A stretch of DNA of 41,114 nucleotides from an uncultured Eubacteriales bacterium (GTDB lineage Bacteria > Bacillota > Clostridia > Christensenellales > Aristaeellaceae): positions 1 to 41,114 of the forward strand of contig OMYT01000029.1 in NCBI GenBank assembly GCA_900315315.1, written 5' to 3'. Shown here one piece after another: positions 8,819-15,392 of the stretch. The notes beneath the pieces were generated by a model, which saw nothing but the letters and a program-made list of their open reading frames with translations, ran no database searches and had not been told where the DNA came from. A program made the translations under genes and the position numbers. The first letter of the stretch is position 1; each line of letters starts with the position of its first letter.

Positions 8819-9247
8819 TCAGCGGTAATTGATCAGAACAAGACCGGCGAGGCAAATGATGATCCCGACGATCTTGTTCCAGGTGACGGCTTCATGGTAA
8901 AGCAGGTATCCGACAAAAATCATCATAACAGCCACTACGGCAGATGAAACAATCTGAGCCACGCTGACCTGCCATCCGGCACGGAAAGCGTAAATGAACC
9001 CGACTTCCAGACCGACGATGACAATGCCCAGAACAATCGGCGCCCAGTTCGTCAGCCGGATCTCCCGGAAAAGGTTTGCGTCCCGGTTCAGGATGTAGTA
9101 CAAGGCGCAGGACAGAACTGCCCCGATCAGATACGTTATTGTCAGGGATGCCAGGGGATTCATTCCTTCCGGTACGGATTTTGCGCAGACCTGATACAGC
9201 GTGTTGGAGAGAATCACCAGCGCGATCGGCCAGATGTAGGAAAACAT
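8819..9247 (-). CDS. Half-size DMT-superfamily (EamA-like) membrane protein
   Basis: The 142-residue protein is almost wholly hydrophobic, with five predicted membrane segments (about 5-25, 32-54, 70-92, 96-118 and 123-141). It resembles one half of an EamA/DMT transporter, which normally has ten segments, so it probably works as a dimer. FIYAFRAGWQVSVAQIVSSAVVAV and the final GIIICLAGLVLINYR are typical. Substrate cannot be told. The start has CAGGAGGG seven bases upstream. No adjacent partner half is present. Confidence 0.75.
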   Translation of the reverse strand: MFSYIWPIALVILSNTLYQVCAKSVPEGMNPLASLTITYLIGAVLSCALYYILNRDANLFREIRLTNWAPIVLGIVIVGLEVGFIYAFRAGWQVSVAQIVSSAVVAVMMIFVGYLLYHEAVTWNKIVGIIICLAGLVLINYR

Positions 9248-9321
9248 AGCGGAACCCTCCTGTTTTGACTGGTTTATGAAAAGAGCACACAGCGAAACCG
9301 GGATTTCGTAAACAGGATATC

Positions 9322-9362
9322 ACAGAAATCAAACAGGCTCCGCCTTCAAAAGACGGGGCCTG
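9322..9362 (-). terminator. Terminator of DUF6465 copy 2
   Basis: On the minus strand CAGGCcCCG pairs with CGGaGCCTG (9362-9334), followed by TTTGATTT. One mismatch lies in the stem. Confidence 0.6.
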
Positions 9363-9384
9363 ATTCAATCCATGCCTGCAGCGA

Positions 9385-9885
9385 TTACCAGATTTCCACG
9401 CTGCCCATTTCACCATTCTTGCCAACCCAGTAAATCGTGTTTTCTTCGATCTTTACATAGGCGCTGACGGCTTCCTTCGGAAGCTTGCTGATGATGTCTT
9501 CCGGCGTGACGGTGCCACCCAGAAGGCTCTCGAAGACGAGATTGACCTTGGCAGCCTTCGCCTTGGCGACGGGCTTCTTCACGGCTTCCTTGGCGGGAGC
9601 AACAGCTTCCTTGACCTTCCGGCCGGCGGCCCTGGTCTTTTTCGCTGCTTCGATCTTCACAGCGTCCTTTTTATCCTTCACTTCGGCGGAAACGGCAGCC
9701 TTGACTTCCTGCTTTTCGGCCTTCTTCACAGCAGCCTTTTCCTTGGAGGCAGCAGCCTTGGCCTTCGTGTTCCGGGCGGCGGCGCGGACGGTCTTCTTCG
9801 CTTCAATCTTCTCAGCGGCAGCCTTGTCGGAAACCTTCTTCGCGGTCGCCTTCACTTCTTCTGTGACTTTCTTCTTCGTTGCCAT
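9385..9885 (-). CDS. Lysine/alanine-rich histone-like protein, DUF6465 family (copy 2)
   Basis: The 166-residue protein is a paralogue of the one at 1684-2121. The first 20 residues (MATKKKVTEEVKATAKKVS) and the last 50 (VNLVFESLLGGTVTPEDI to VEIW) are nearly the same. The Lys/Ala middle is longer and has fewer prolines and more Glu and Val. The start is ATG 9885, where AGGAG lies ten bases upstream and the paralogue's N-terminus begins; an upstream in-frame codon at 9930 has no such support. A nucleoid-associated or structural role is plausible from the basic tail but not shown. It is monocistronic. Confidence 0.8.
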   Translation of the reverse strand: MATKKKVTEEVKATAKKVSDKAAAEKIEAKKTVRAAARNTKAKAAASKEKAAVKKAEKQEVKAAVSAEVKDKKDAVKIEAAKKTRAAGRKVKEAVAPAKEAVKKPVAKAKAAKVNLVFESLLGGTVTPEDIISKLPKEAVSAYVKIEENTIYWVGKNGEMGSVEIW

Positions 9886-9947
9886 AATCTTGATACTCCT
9901 TACTTCACAACTTTCTCTTTCTGCCCTCAAGGGCTTGCAACGCAGGG

Positions 9948-9976
9948 ATTATAGCACGGTCAAGGCATTGTGGCAA
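9948..9976 (-). promoter_or_regulatory. Promoter of DUF6465 copy 2
   Basis: TTGCCA (9976-9971), 17-base spacer, TATAAT (9953-9948). The spacer differs from copy 1's at only a few bases and ends in the same ACCGTGC. Confidence 0.8.
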
Positions 9977-10089
9977 CACATTATGGAAAATAGTTGCTTT
10001 TTTATGCTGTCTCCAATATCGGTTTTGGGAGAAAAGACGGCAAGGGGGAGCAGATCCCCCGAAGGGGTGGTTATGATTGACAAGGGGGG

Positions 10090-10118
10090 TTCTTTCCGGG
10101 GAAAAGATGTGCTATAAT
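10090..10118 (+). promoter_or_regulatory. Promoter of the kinase/binding-protein pair
   Basis: TTCTTT (10090-10095), 17-base spacer, TATAAT (10113-10118) preceded by TGC, an extended -10 that may offset the weak -35. Just upstream, GGGGGA/TCCCCC forms a small hairpin near 10045-10062. Confidence 0.55.
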
Positions 10119-10164
10119 AAACGAAAGATACCGTAAAAACAGCTGACGACAGGGGACGTGCAGA

Positions 10165-12711
10165 ATGGGCCGACTGAAAAGATCATGGATCGTCATGGCG
10201 AATGTGGCGCTGATGGCTGCCATACTGGTCTTTGTCGTGCTTTATTCCAACCGTGAGAAGAAAGAAAACTATGCACACCAGGTGGAGCATTTCGTCAACA
10301 CGACCGCTGCCCTGGAACGGGTGACGGGAAACTACCTGGAAGGGGAGCAGGGAATATGCGACAACTGGGCACAGTATATCAACAGCCGGGAGATGACCCT
10401 GGAAGAAGCCGCGGCATACGTCAGGGCTACCCATGCGAAGCCTGCCACGAGCGCTCACCTGATCGACGCGGAAACCCTGGAAGGATATTCCACACGGCCG
10501 AGGCTGAACACTGAGGACGACTACGGCGTATCCTATCGGCGAATGGACCTGTTGGGGGACGGGACCTGGATTGCGGACCTGGGCACGGCGATCAACATTA
10601 CCCGGACCTATACAAACCCCATCAACGGGGAACAGTCCCTGGCTTTCTGCAACCGGATTACGGTGCGGGACGCGGAAACGGGAGAAAAGAAACAGGCTTA
10701 CCTGCTGCGCGTCGTTCCCACGAGCGAACTGGCTGAAAAATGGGTTTTCCCTCAGGAAGAATACGCGGATGAAGAGCTTTCCATGATCGACGATGAGGGA
10801 AACTATATCATCCGGGGACGTTCTTTCAAGAATTCCAGCTTCTTCGAGTTCTACAAATCCTACAACCAGACGGGCGTCGCGGCGCAGCAGCAGTTGTTCG
10901 CGGATATCCTGAGCGGAACGGGTTCGTTTGTCATGCAGGATTCAAAGGGGCGGGAGCGCGTTGTCGCCCATACGCCCATTACTTCCACGAAAGGATGGGT
11001 GCTGCTGAGTACAGTGCCGGTCAGCAACCTGAAGGCGGAGACGGAGGACTGGATGCTGATCGGGGTGGTAACCGCCGGACTGCTGCTGCTGCTGGTGATG
11101 GACTTCCTGTACATGCAATCCGTGAACCGGAAGCTTCGGGCCATGGCCAGAGAGGCCGAATCCGCCAACAAGGCCAAAACCGATTTCCTCTCCACCATGT
11201 CCCATGATATCCGCACGCCGATGAACGCGATTGTCGGGCTGACCACGATCGCCGAAAAGAACCTGGACGACCGGGAAGCGGTCGGTGAAAACCTGAGAAA
11301 GATCAGCCTGGCCAGCAACCACCTGCTGACGCTGATCAATGATATTCTGGATATTTCCAAGGTGGAAAGCGGGAAACTCAGCCTGAGCCCGCTGACCTTC
11401 TCCATCGTGGAAACGGCGGAGAACCTGGTGAACATTTCCCAGCCCATGATCAAGGAGAAAAACATCCATTTCAGCTTCCGCATCAACCGCATGGAGAAAG
11501 AATATCTTTACGCGGACCAACTGCGGCTAAACCAGATATACATCAATATCCTTTCCAACGCGATCAAATACACGGAGCCGGGCGGCAGCGTCACCGTGGA
11601 TCTGCGGGAAGAAGAAAGCGAAAAGGAAGGCTGCGTCAGGCTGGTCTACGTGGTTTCGGACACCGGCATCGGGATGACTCCCGAATTCATGGAAAAGATG
11701 TTCGAGCCTTTTTCCCGGCAGACGGACAGCCGGGTCAACAGCATCCAGGGGACCGGGCTGGGACTGGCGATTACGAAACAGATGGTCGAACTGATGAACG
11801 GAACCATCGAGTGCCAGAGCGAAGTCGGAAAAGGCACTACGTTCACCATCACGCTGGATATTCCCATCGCCGAGAGGCAGCCGGAAGAGATGCGGTTCGA
11901 GAATGTTGACGCCCTGATCGCCGACGACGACCCGATCCTGCTGGATACGGCGGCGGACGCGCTGGAATCGCTGGGGATCACCGCGGAACGGGCGAGCAAC
12001 GGTCCGGAGGCGCTGGAGAAGATCCGCCGCCGGCATGAAAGCGGAAAGAATTACGACGTGGTCATCCTGGACTGGAAGATGCCGGACATGAGCGGGATCG
12101 AGATCACCAGGCGAATCCGGGCGGAGATCGACGCGGAGATCCCTATCCTGCTGACTTCGGCCTACGACTGGAGCGAAATCGAAGACGAGGCGAAGGCGGC
12201 GGGAGCAAACGGATTCATCGGCAAACCGCTGTTCCGCTCCAGACTGTATGAGAAAATCAACGCGCTGTTCGGGAAGGAAACAAAGACAACGGAGCCGGAG
12301 GATAACTATGCCGACCTGGCGGGAATGAATATCCTGATCGCGGAAGACAACGACATTAACTGGGAGATCATCTCCGCGATGCTGGGCATGTTCGGCATCA
12401 CGAGCGAACGGGCCGAGAACGGACGGATCTGCGTGGACAAAATGGCAGCGGCCGGGGAGGGAAGCTATGAGCTGATTTTCATGGATATTCAAATGCCGGA
12501 AATGAACGGCCTGGACGCTACGCGGAACATCCGCATGCTGGAAAACAAATGGGCTGCTTCCATTCCCATCATCGCCATGACCGCCGATGCATTCTCCGAA
12601 AACATCGCGGAATGTCTGGAGGCGGGCATGAACGGACATATTGCAAAACCGGTGGACATCAAACTGGTGATCAAAGAAATCCGCAGAATCAAGGAGGAAA
12701 AGAGAAAATGA
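10165..12711 (+). CDS. Hybrid sensor histidine kinase with two receiver domains
   Basis: The 848-residue protein is a membrane sensor kinase. A first membrane segment (about 9-28) and a second (about 296-317) enclose an extracellular region of some 265 residues, with a Cache-like look. A HisKA domain follows with His347 in STMSHDIRTPMN. The ATPase domain shows NILSNAIKY, DTGIGM and GTGLGL. Two receiver domains come next, with phosphoacceptors Asp636 (ILDWKMPDMSG) and Asp774 (FMDIQMPEMNG). No HPt or DNA-binding output domain is attached, so the partner must be elsewhere or the last receiver acts as output. AGGGG stands ten bases before the ATG. Its stop overlaps the start of the solute-binding protein (ATGA), which points to joint function. 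Confidence 0.9.
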   Translation: MGRLKRSWIVMANVALMAAILVFVVLYSNREKKENYAHQVEHFVNTTAALERVTGNYLEGEQGICDNWAQYINSREMTLEEAAAYVRATHAKPATSAHLIDAETLEGYSTRPRLNTEDDYGVSYRRMDLLGDGTWIADLGTAINITRTYTNPINGEQSLAFCNRITVRDAETGEKKQAYLLRVVPTSELAEKWVFPQEEYADEELSMIDDEGNYIIRGRSFKNSSFFEFYKSYNQTGVAAQQQLFADILSGTGSFVMQDSKGRERVVAHTPITSTKGWVLLSTVPVSNLKAETEDWMLIGVVTAGLLLLLVMDFLYMQSVNRKLRAMAREAESANKAKTDFLSTMSHDIRTPMNAIVGLTTIAEKNLDDREAVGENLRKISLASNHLLTLINDILDISKVESGKLSLSPLTFSIVETAENLVNISQPMIKEKNIHFSFRINRMEKEYLYADQLRLNQIYINILSNAIKYTEPGGSVTVDLREEESEKEGCVRLVYVVSDTGIGMTPEFMEKMFEPFSRQTDSRVNSIQGTGLGLAITKQMVELMNGTIECQSEVGKGTTFTITLDIPIAERQPEEMRFENVDALIADDDPILLDTAADALESLGITAERASNGPEALEKIRRRHESGKNYDVVILDWKMPDMSGIEITRRIRAEIDAEIPILLTSAYDWSEIEDEAKAAGANGFIGKPLFRSRLYEKINALFGKETKTTEPEDNYADLAGMNILIAEDNDINWEIISAMLGMFGITSERAENGRICVDKMAAAGEGSYELIFMDIQMPEMNGLDATRNIRMLENKWAASIPIIAMTADAFSENIAECLEAGMNGHIAKPVDIKLVIKEIRRIKEEKRK

Positions 12712-14000
12712 GAAAAATGCTTTGCGCCGTCCTGGCTGCCCTGCTCGCGATTGTTCCGGCGGCCTATGCTTTCTCGGCACTGGCGGAATCCGCCGGCGCG
12801 TTCCAGCCGAGGCTGGATCCGGACACCGAATGCACCATCAGCGTGATTGGGAGCTATTCCAACTTCGAAGCGCTGGAAGCGGAGTTCGACAGATTCAATG
12901 AGTATTATCCGGATGTCGAGCTGAGCTACACGAAGCCGGACGACTACAACAACCTGCTGGGGACGGTACTGGAAAGCAACAACGCGCCGAACATCTTTTT
13001 CTCCAGTCAATGGATGCTGGGAAATGAAAAATACCGGCAGATCTGCGACCATATGGAGGATCTTTCAGACCCGCAGCTGGGCCTGGAACTGGACTGCCTG
13101 CGTCCGGGACTGCTGAGCCGGGACACGGAGGGCCATCTGCCGATGGTGCCGATTTTCGCCAGGAACTACGGCATGCTGGTGAACAACGACCTGTTCGCGA
13201 AGGAAGGACTGGAGATTCCGACGACATGGGAAGAGCTGCAGACCGTGTGCGAGGCATTCCTCAGCAAGGGATATGCCAGCCCGATCATGGGCTACAGCGC
13301 GGACGCTTCCGGCTGCTTCATGAACATCCTGGTGTATCCGGAAGTCGTGGCCACGCTGGCGGGAGACGCCGAAGCGCTGCGGGCGGCGAACGAAATGGAG
13401 CCTTCCGCGGGCGAGTACATGCGCCCGGCGCTGGAGGCGATGATGCAGCTGATTGAAAAGGGATACATCAATCTGGAAAAATGCGGTGAGATCAGCGACA
13501 ACTATACCGAGGTCATTCTCCGGTTCTTTGAAGGGGATGTCCCCATGATGATCTGCACGGGAGATACCGTGTCCGGAACCGGAAAACGGGAAAGCCAGTC
13601 CGAGACATTTTCCAAAGCGCCTTTCACCTATTCCTTTACCCCCGTTCCGCTGTCGGAAGCCGGAGGATATTTTATCGACAGTCCCTCGATCCAGTTTTCG
13701 GTCAACAAGACCTGCGACAACCTGGAGATGACAAACGAGTTTATGCGTTTCCTGGTCAGCCGGCAGGAACTGAACAGGATGGCTTCCGTGAAGCGGCTGG
13801 TGACACCGACGACGGATCTGTCCTTCGACGCCGTGTACGCGCCGTTTGGGCAGGTGCCCGCCGAACGGATTCTGTCTCCGGAAGCGATCGGGATCACGGA
13901 TCCGCTTGCCGCACAGATCCGGACCGCGGCCTATGAGGTCGGGGCCGGGAAAATCACCGTTGACGAGGCTGTGATCAAATACGGTTCTTTTGAGCAATAA
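12708..14000 (+). CDS. Extracellular solute-binding protein (family 1 type) coupled to the kinase
   Basis: The 430-residue protein looks like a sugar-type ABC solute-binding protein. A signal peptide (MRKMLCAVLAALLAIVPAAYA) precedes a binding fold with FNEYYPDVELSYT, GMLVNNDLFAKEGLEIPTTWEEL and FMRFLVSRQELNRMASVKRLVT, all usual family patterns. There is no Cys after the signal region that would make a lipobox, so in a one-membrane cell it would be released or held otherwise. No permease or ATPase gene is nearby. The ATG overlaps the kinase stop codon, and AAGGAGG lies within the kinase tail. The likely role is ligand capture for the kinase rather than transport; that is inference. Confidence 0.82.
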   Translation: MRKMLCAVLAALLAIVPAAYAFSALAESAGAFQPRLDPDTECTISVIGSYSNFEALEAEFDRFNEYYPDVELSYTKPDDYNNLLGTVLESNNAPNIFFSSQWMLGNEKYRQICDHMEDLSDPQLGLELDCLRPGLLSRDTEGHLPMVPIFARNYGMLVNNDLFAKEGLEIPTTWEELQTVCEAFLSKGYASPIMGYSADASGCFMNILVYPEVVATLAGDAEALRAANEMEPSAGEYMRPALEAMMQLIEKGYINLEKCGEISDNYTEVILRFFEGDVPMMICTGDTVSGTGKRESQSETFSKAPFTYSFTPVPLSEAGGYFIDSPSIQFSVNKTCDNLEMTNEFMRFLVSRQELNRMASVKRLVTPTTDLSFDAVYAPFGQVPAERILSPEAIGITDPLAAQIRTAAYEVGAGKITVDEAVIKYGSFEQ

Positions 14001-14032
14001 GCAATCCGCGGGAAAAAGAGAAGACAAAAGAC

Positions 14033-14068
14033 AACCCCGAGGCCCGGAAAAGAGCCTCGGGGTTTCTT
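14033..14068. terminator. Strong bidirectional terminator
   Basis: CCCCGAGGC pairs perfectly with GCCTCGGGG, followed by TTTCTT. On the other strand the tail is TTGTCTTTT. It separates the binding-protein gene from thrH. Confidence 0.85.
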
Positions 14069-14081
14069 AACGGAATTTCGG

Positions 14082-14681
14082 TCAGTAAGCGCGGCGGATC
14101 AGGGAAAGCAGGTCGTCATAGGACTCGCAGGCGGGCAGCTCCGGATGGTCCTTTTTGATCTGCTCCGTACTGCGGAAGAGGATGCCGGCCTTGCTGGCCT
14201 GGATCATTCCCAGGTCATTGAAGCTGTCCCCGGCGGCGATGGTTTCAAAGCCGATGGACTGCAGCGCCCTGACCGTGGTCAGCTTGCTCTTTTCCACACG
14301 GATGCGGTAGTCGGTGATCATCCCGTCTTCCCCGACTTCCAGCTCGTTGCAGAAGATCGTCGGCCAGCCGAGCTTTTTCATCAGGGGGGAGGCAAACTGC
14401 GTAAAGGTATCGGAGAGAATGAGCGCCTGGGTTTCGCTGCGCAGGGTGTCCAGGAACTCCTTCGCGCCGGGCATGGGATCGATGGTGGCTATCGTGTCCT
14501 GAATATCTTTCAGACCCAGACCGTGCTCACGCAGGATGCCGAGACGCCACTTCATCAGCTTGTCATAGTCCGGCTCATCCCGGGTGGTGCGCTTCAGCTC
14601 CGGAATGCCGCTGGCCTGGGAAAAAGCGATCCAGATTTCGGGGACGAGGACGCCCTCCAGATCCAAACAAACAATATTCAT
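14082..14681 (-). CDS. thrH: ThrH-type HAD phosphatase (phosphoserine phosphatase/homoserine phosphotransferase)
   Basis: The 199-residue protein matches the ThrH branch of HAD phosphatases along its whole length. ThrH proteins remove phosphate from phosphoserine and can move it to homoserine. Motif I is DLEGVLVPE (7-15), followed by the cap region with TTRDEPDYDKLMKWRL. Motif II is LILSDTF, and motifs III/IV end in AAGDSFNDLGM. The start has AAAGGAGG eight bases upstream. The gene sits alone between terminators; its leader contains the hairpin repeat at 14700-14742. Physiological substrate in this organism is not proven. Confidence 0.85.
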   Translation of the reverse strand: MNIVCLDLEGVLVPEIWIAFSQASGIPELKRTTRDEPDYDKLMKWRLGILREHGLGLKDIQDTIATIDPMPGAKEFLDTLRSETQALILSDTFTQFASPLMKKLGWPTIFCNELEVGEDGMITDYRIRVEKSKLTTVRALQSIGFETIAAGDSFNDLGMIQASKAGILFRSTEQIKKDHPELPACESYDDLLSLIRRAY

Positions 14682-14699
14682 AAAGTAAACCTCCTTTTA

Positions 14700-14770
14700 A
14701 AGGGGGCTTTCCGATCGCCCCCTTAAACCCCTTCGGCCTTCATTGAGAGGAATACCCCCTTCGGCCTTCA
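14700..14770 (+). repeat. Hairpin repeat, copy A, with duplicated tail
   Basis: AAGGGGGC (14700-14707), loop TTTCCGATC and GCCCCCTT (14717-14724) make a perfect eight-pair hairpin, followed by AAACCCCTTCGG. The tail CCCCTTCGGCCTTCA appears twice, at 14728-14742 and 14756-14770. The element lies in the leader of thrH, ending just before its ribosome site. Confidence 0.8.
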
Positions 14771-14797
14771 AGAAGAGATTGAAATATTCTTATGCAA

Positions 14798-14826
14798 AAA
14801 TAACATATGCAGAAAAGCGGCGTCAA
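14798..14826 (-). promoter_or_regulatory. Possible promoter of thrH
   Basis: TTGACG (14826-14821), 17-base spacer and TTATTT (14803-14798). The -10 is poor, so this is tentative. It lies directly after the rubredoxin terminator. Confidence 0.35.
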
Positions 14827-14828
14827 GT

Positions 14829-14855
14829 TAAAAATCCCCGCAAAGCGGGGATTTT
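14829..14855. terminator. Rubredoxin terminator
   Basis: ATCCCCGC and GCGGGGAT close over a three-base loop, with an A run on one side and TTTT on the other, so both strands read as terminators. Confidence 0.88.
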
Positions 14856-14868
14856 GCTGCCGGATGGA

Positions 14869-15021
14869 TCAGGCAGGGGTAAAAGCGTCCTTGCCGAGCC
14901 CGCAGACGGGGCATACCCAGTCTTCCGGGATATCTTCCCAGGCGGTGCCGGGGGCGATGCCGCTGTCGGGATCGCCGACTTCCGGATCATAGATATAGCC
15001 ACAGGGACATTCGTACTTCAT
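14869..15021 (-). CDS. Rubredoxin with a CxC first knuckle
   Basis: This 50-residue protein is a rubredoxin, a small cytoplasmic electron carrier with one iron held by four cysteines. The body [19 protein letters not shown], the middle [11 protein letters not shown] and the second knuckle CPVCG (37-41) are typical. The first knuckle reads C5-P-C7-G8, one residue shorter than the usual CxxCG. The start has AAGGAGG about six bases upstream and its own promoter. In anaerobes rubredoxin often feeds oxygen- or peroxide-reducing enzymes, but no partner gene is adjacent. It ends at a strong terminator. Confidence 0.92.
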   Translation of the reverse strand: MKYECPCGYIYDPEVGDPDSGIAPGTAWEDIPEDWVCPVCGLGKDAFTPA

Positions 15022-15067
15022 GATGAATCCTCCTTATGTTCGATTGTTGAGCGCGTTACTACGCTCT

Positions 15068-15088
15068 GATTATGAGGATATCATAATC
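15068..15088. promoter_or_regulatory. Palindromic operator over the rubredoxin -10
   Basis: GATTATGA and TCATAATC are perfect inverted arms around a five-base centre. The site covers the -10 of the rubredoxin promoter, as a repressor site would. The arms resemble Fur/PerR boxes (GATAATGA...TCATTATC), which is suggestive only. Confidence 0.5.
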
Positions 15089-15108
15089 AAAGAACTAAAA
15101 ATAGTCAA
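15080..15108 (-). promoter_or_regulatory. Rubredoxin promoter
   Basis: TTGACT (15108-15103), 17-base spacer and TATGAT (15085-15080). The -35 abuts hairpin repeat copy B, sharing its first two bases. Confidence 0.75.
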
Positions 15109-15168
15109 GGGGGCTTTCCGATCGCCCCCTTAAACCCCTTCGGAATCAAAAGTGTAGTATGAGTAAGT
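15105..15168 (+). repeat. Hairpin repeat, copy B
   Basis: AAGGGGGC (15107-15114), loop TTTCCGATC and GCCCCCTT (15124-15131), then AAACCCCTTCGGAATCAAAA and a tail GTGTAGTATGAGTA. Identical stem and loop to copy A. Confidence 0.85.
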
Positions 15169-15392
15169 CAAGGGGGCTTTCCGATCTTCCTGGGCTGCCG
15201 CAAGGAATCGCACGCGCACCGCGGCCGGTGACTCAACACACAATGGGCCTTTATCCGCCACTGGCGGCGGCCCAATATGTGCAGCTCGCGCACCGCGCGC
15301 GGCATCGTTCCGCTGAAAACTGTCCACTGGACAGTTTTCCGGGCGCTGCGAACCCCTTGAACCCCTTCGGAATCAAGAGTGTAATGTGAGTA
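15168..15392 (+). repeat. Hairpin repeat, copy C, split by a 166-base structured segment
   Basis: The left part (15168-15186) repeats the first arm and loop of copy B. The right part (15353-15392) repeats its tail, CCCCTTCGGAATCAAGAGTG and GTAATGTGAGTA. Between them lies a segment with several hairpins: CACCG/CGGTG (15217-15230), a long arm pair CACACAATGGGCC / GGCCCAATATGTG enclosing CCGCC/GGCGG (15237-15281), and a perfect 11-pair stem GAAAACTGTCC/GGACAGTTTTC with a three-base loop (15315-15339). No coding sequence is convincing here. Confidence 0.7.

Noticed and set aside
10040-10100. A further degenerate copy of the hairpin repeat
   Set aside because: CGAAGGGGT and CAAGGGGGG stretches recall the element, but the TTTCCGATC loop and paired arms are missing.
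9485-10117. Plus-strand open frame rich in Ala, Phe and Ser
   Set aside because: It is the antisense image of the Lys/Ala-rich DUF6465 gene; the similar image at 1787-2194 is rejected for the same reason.
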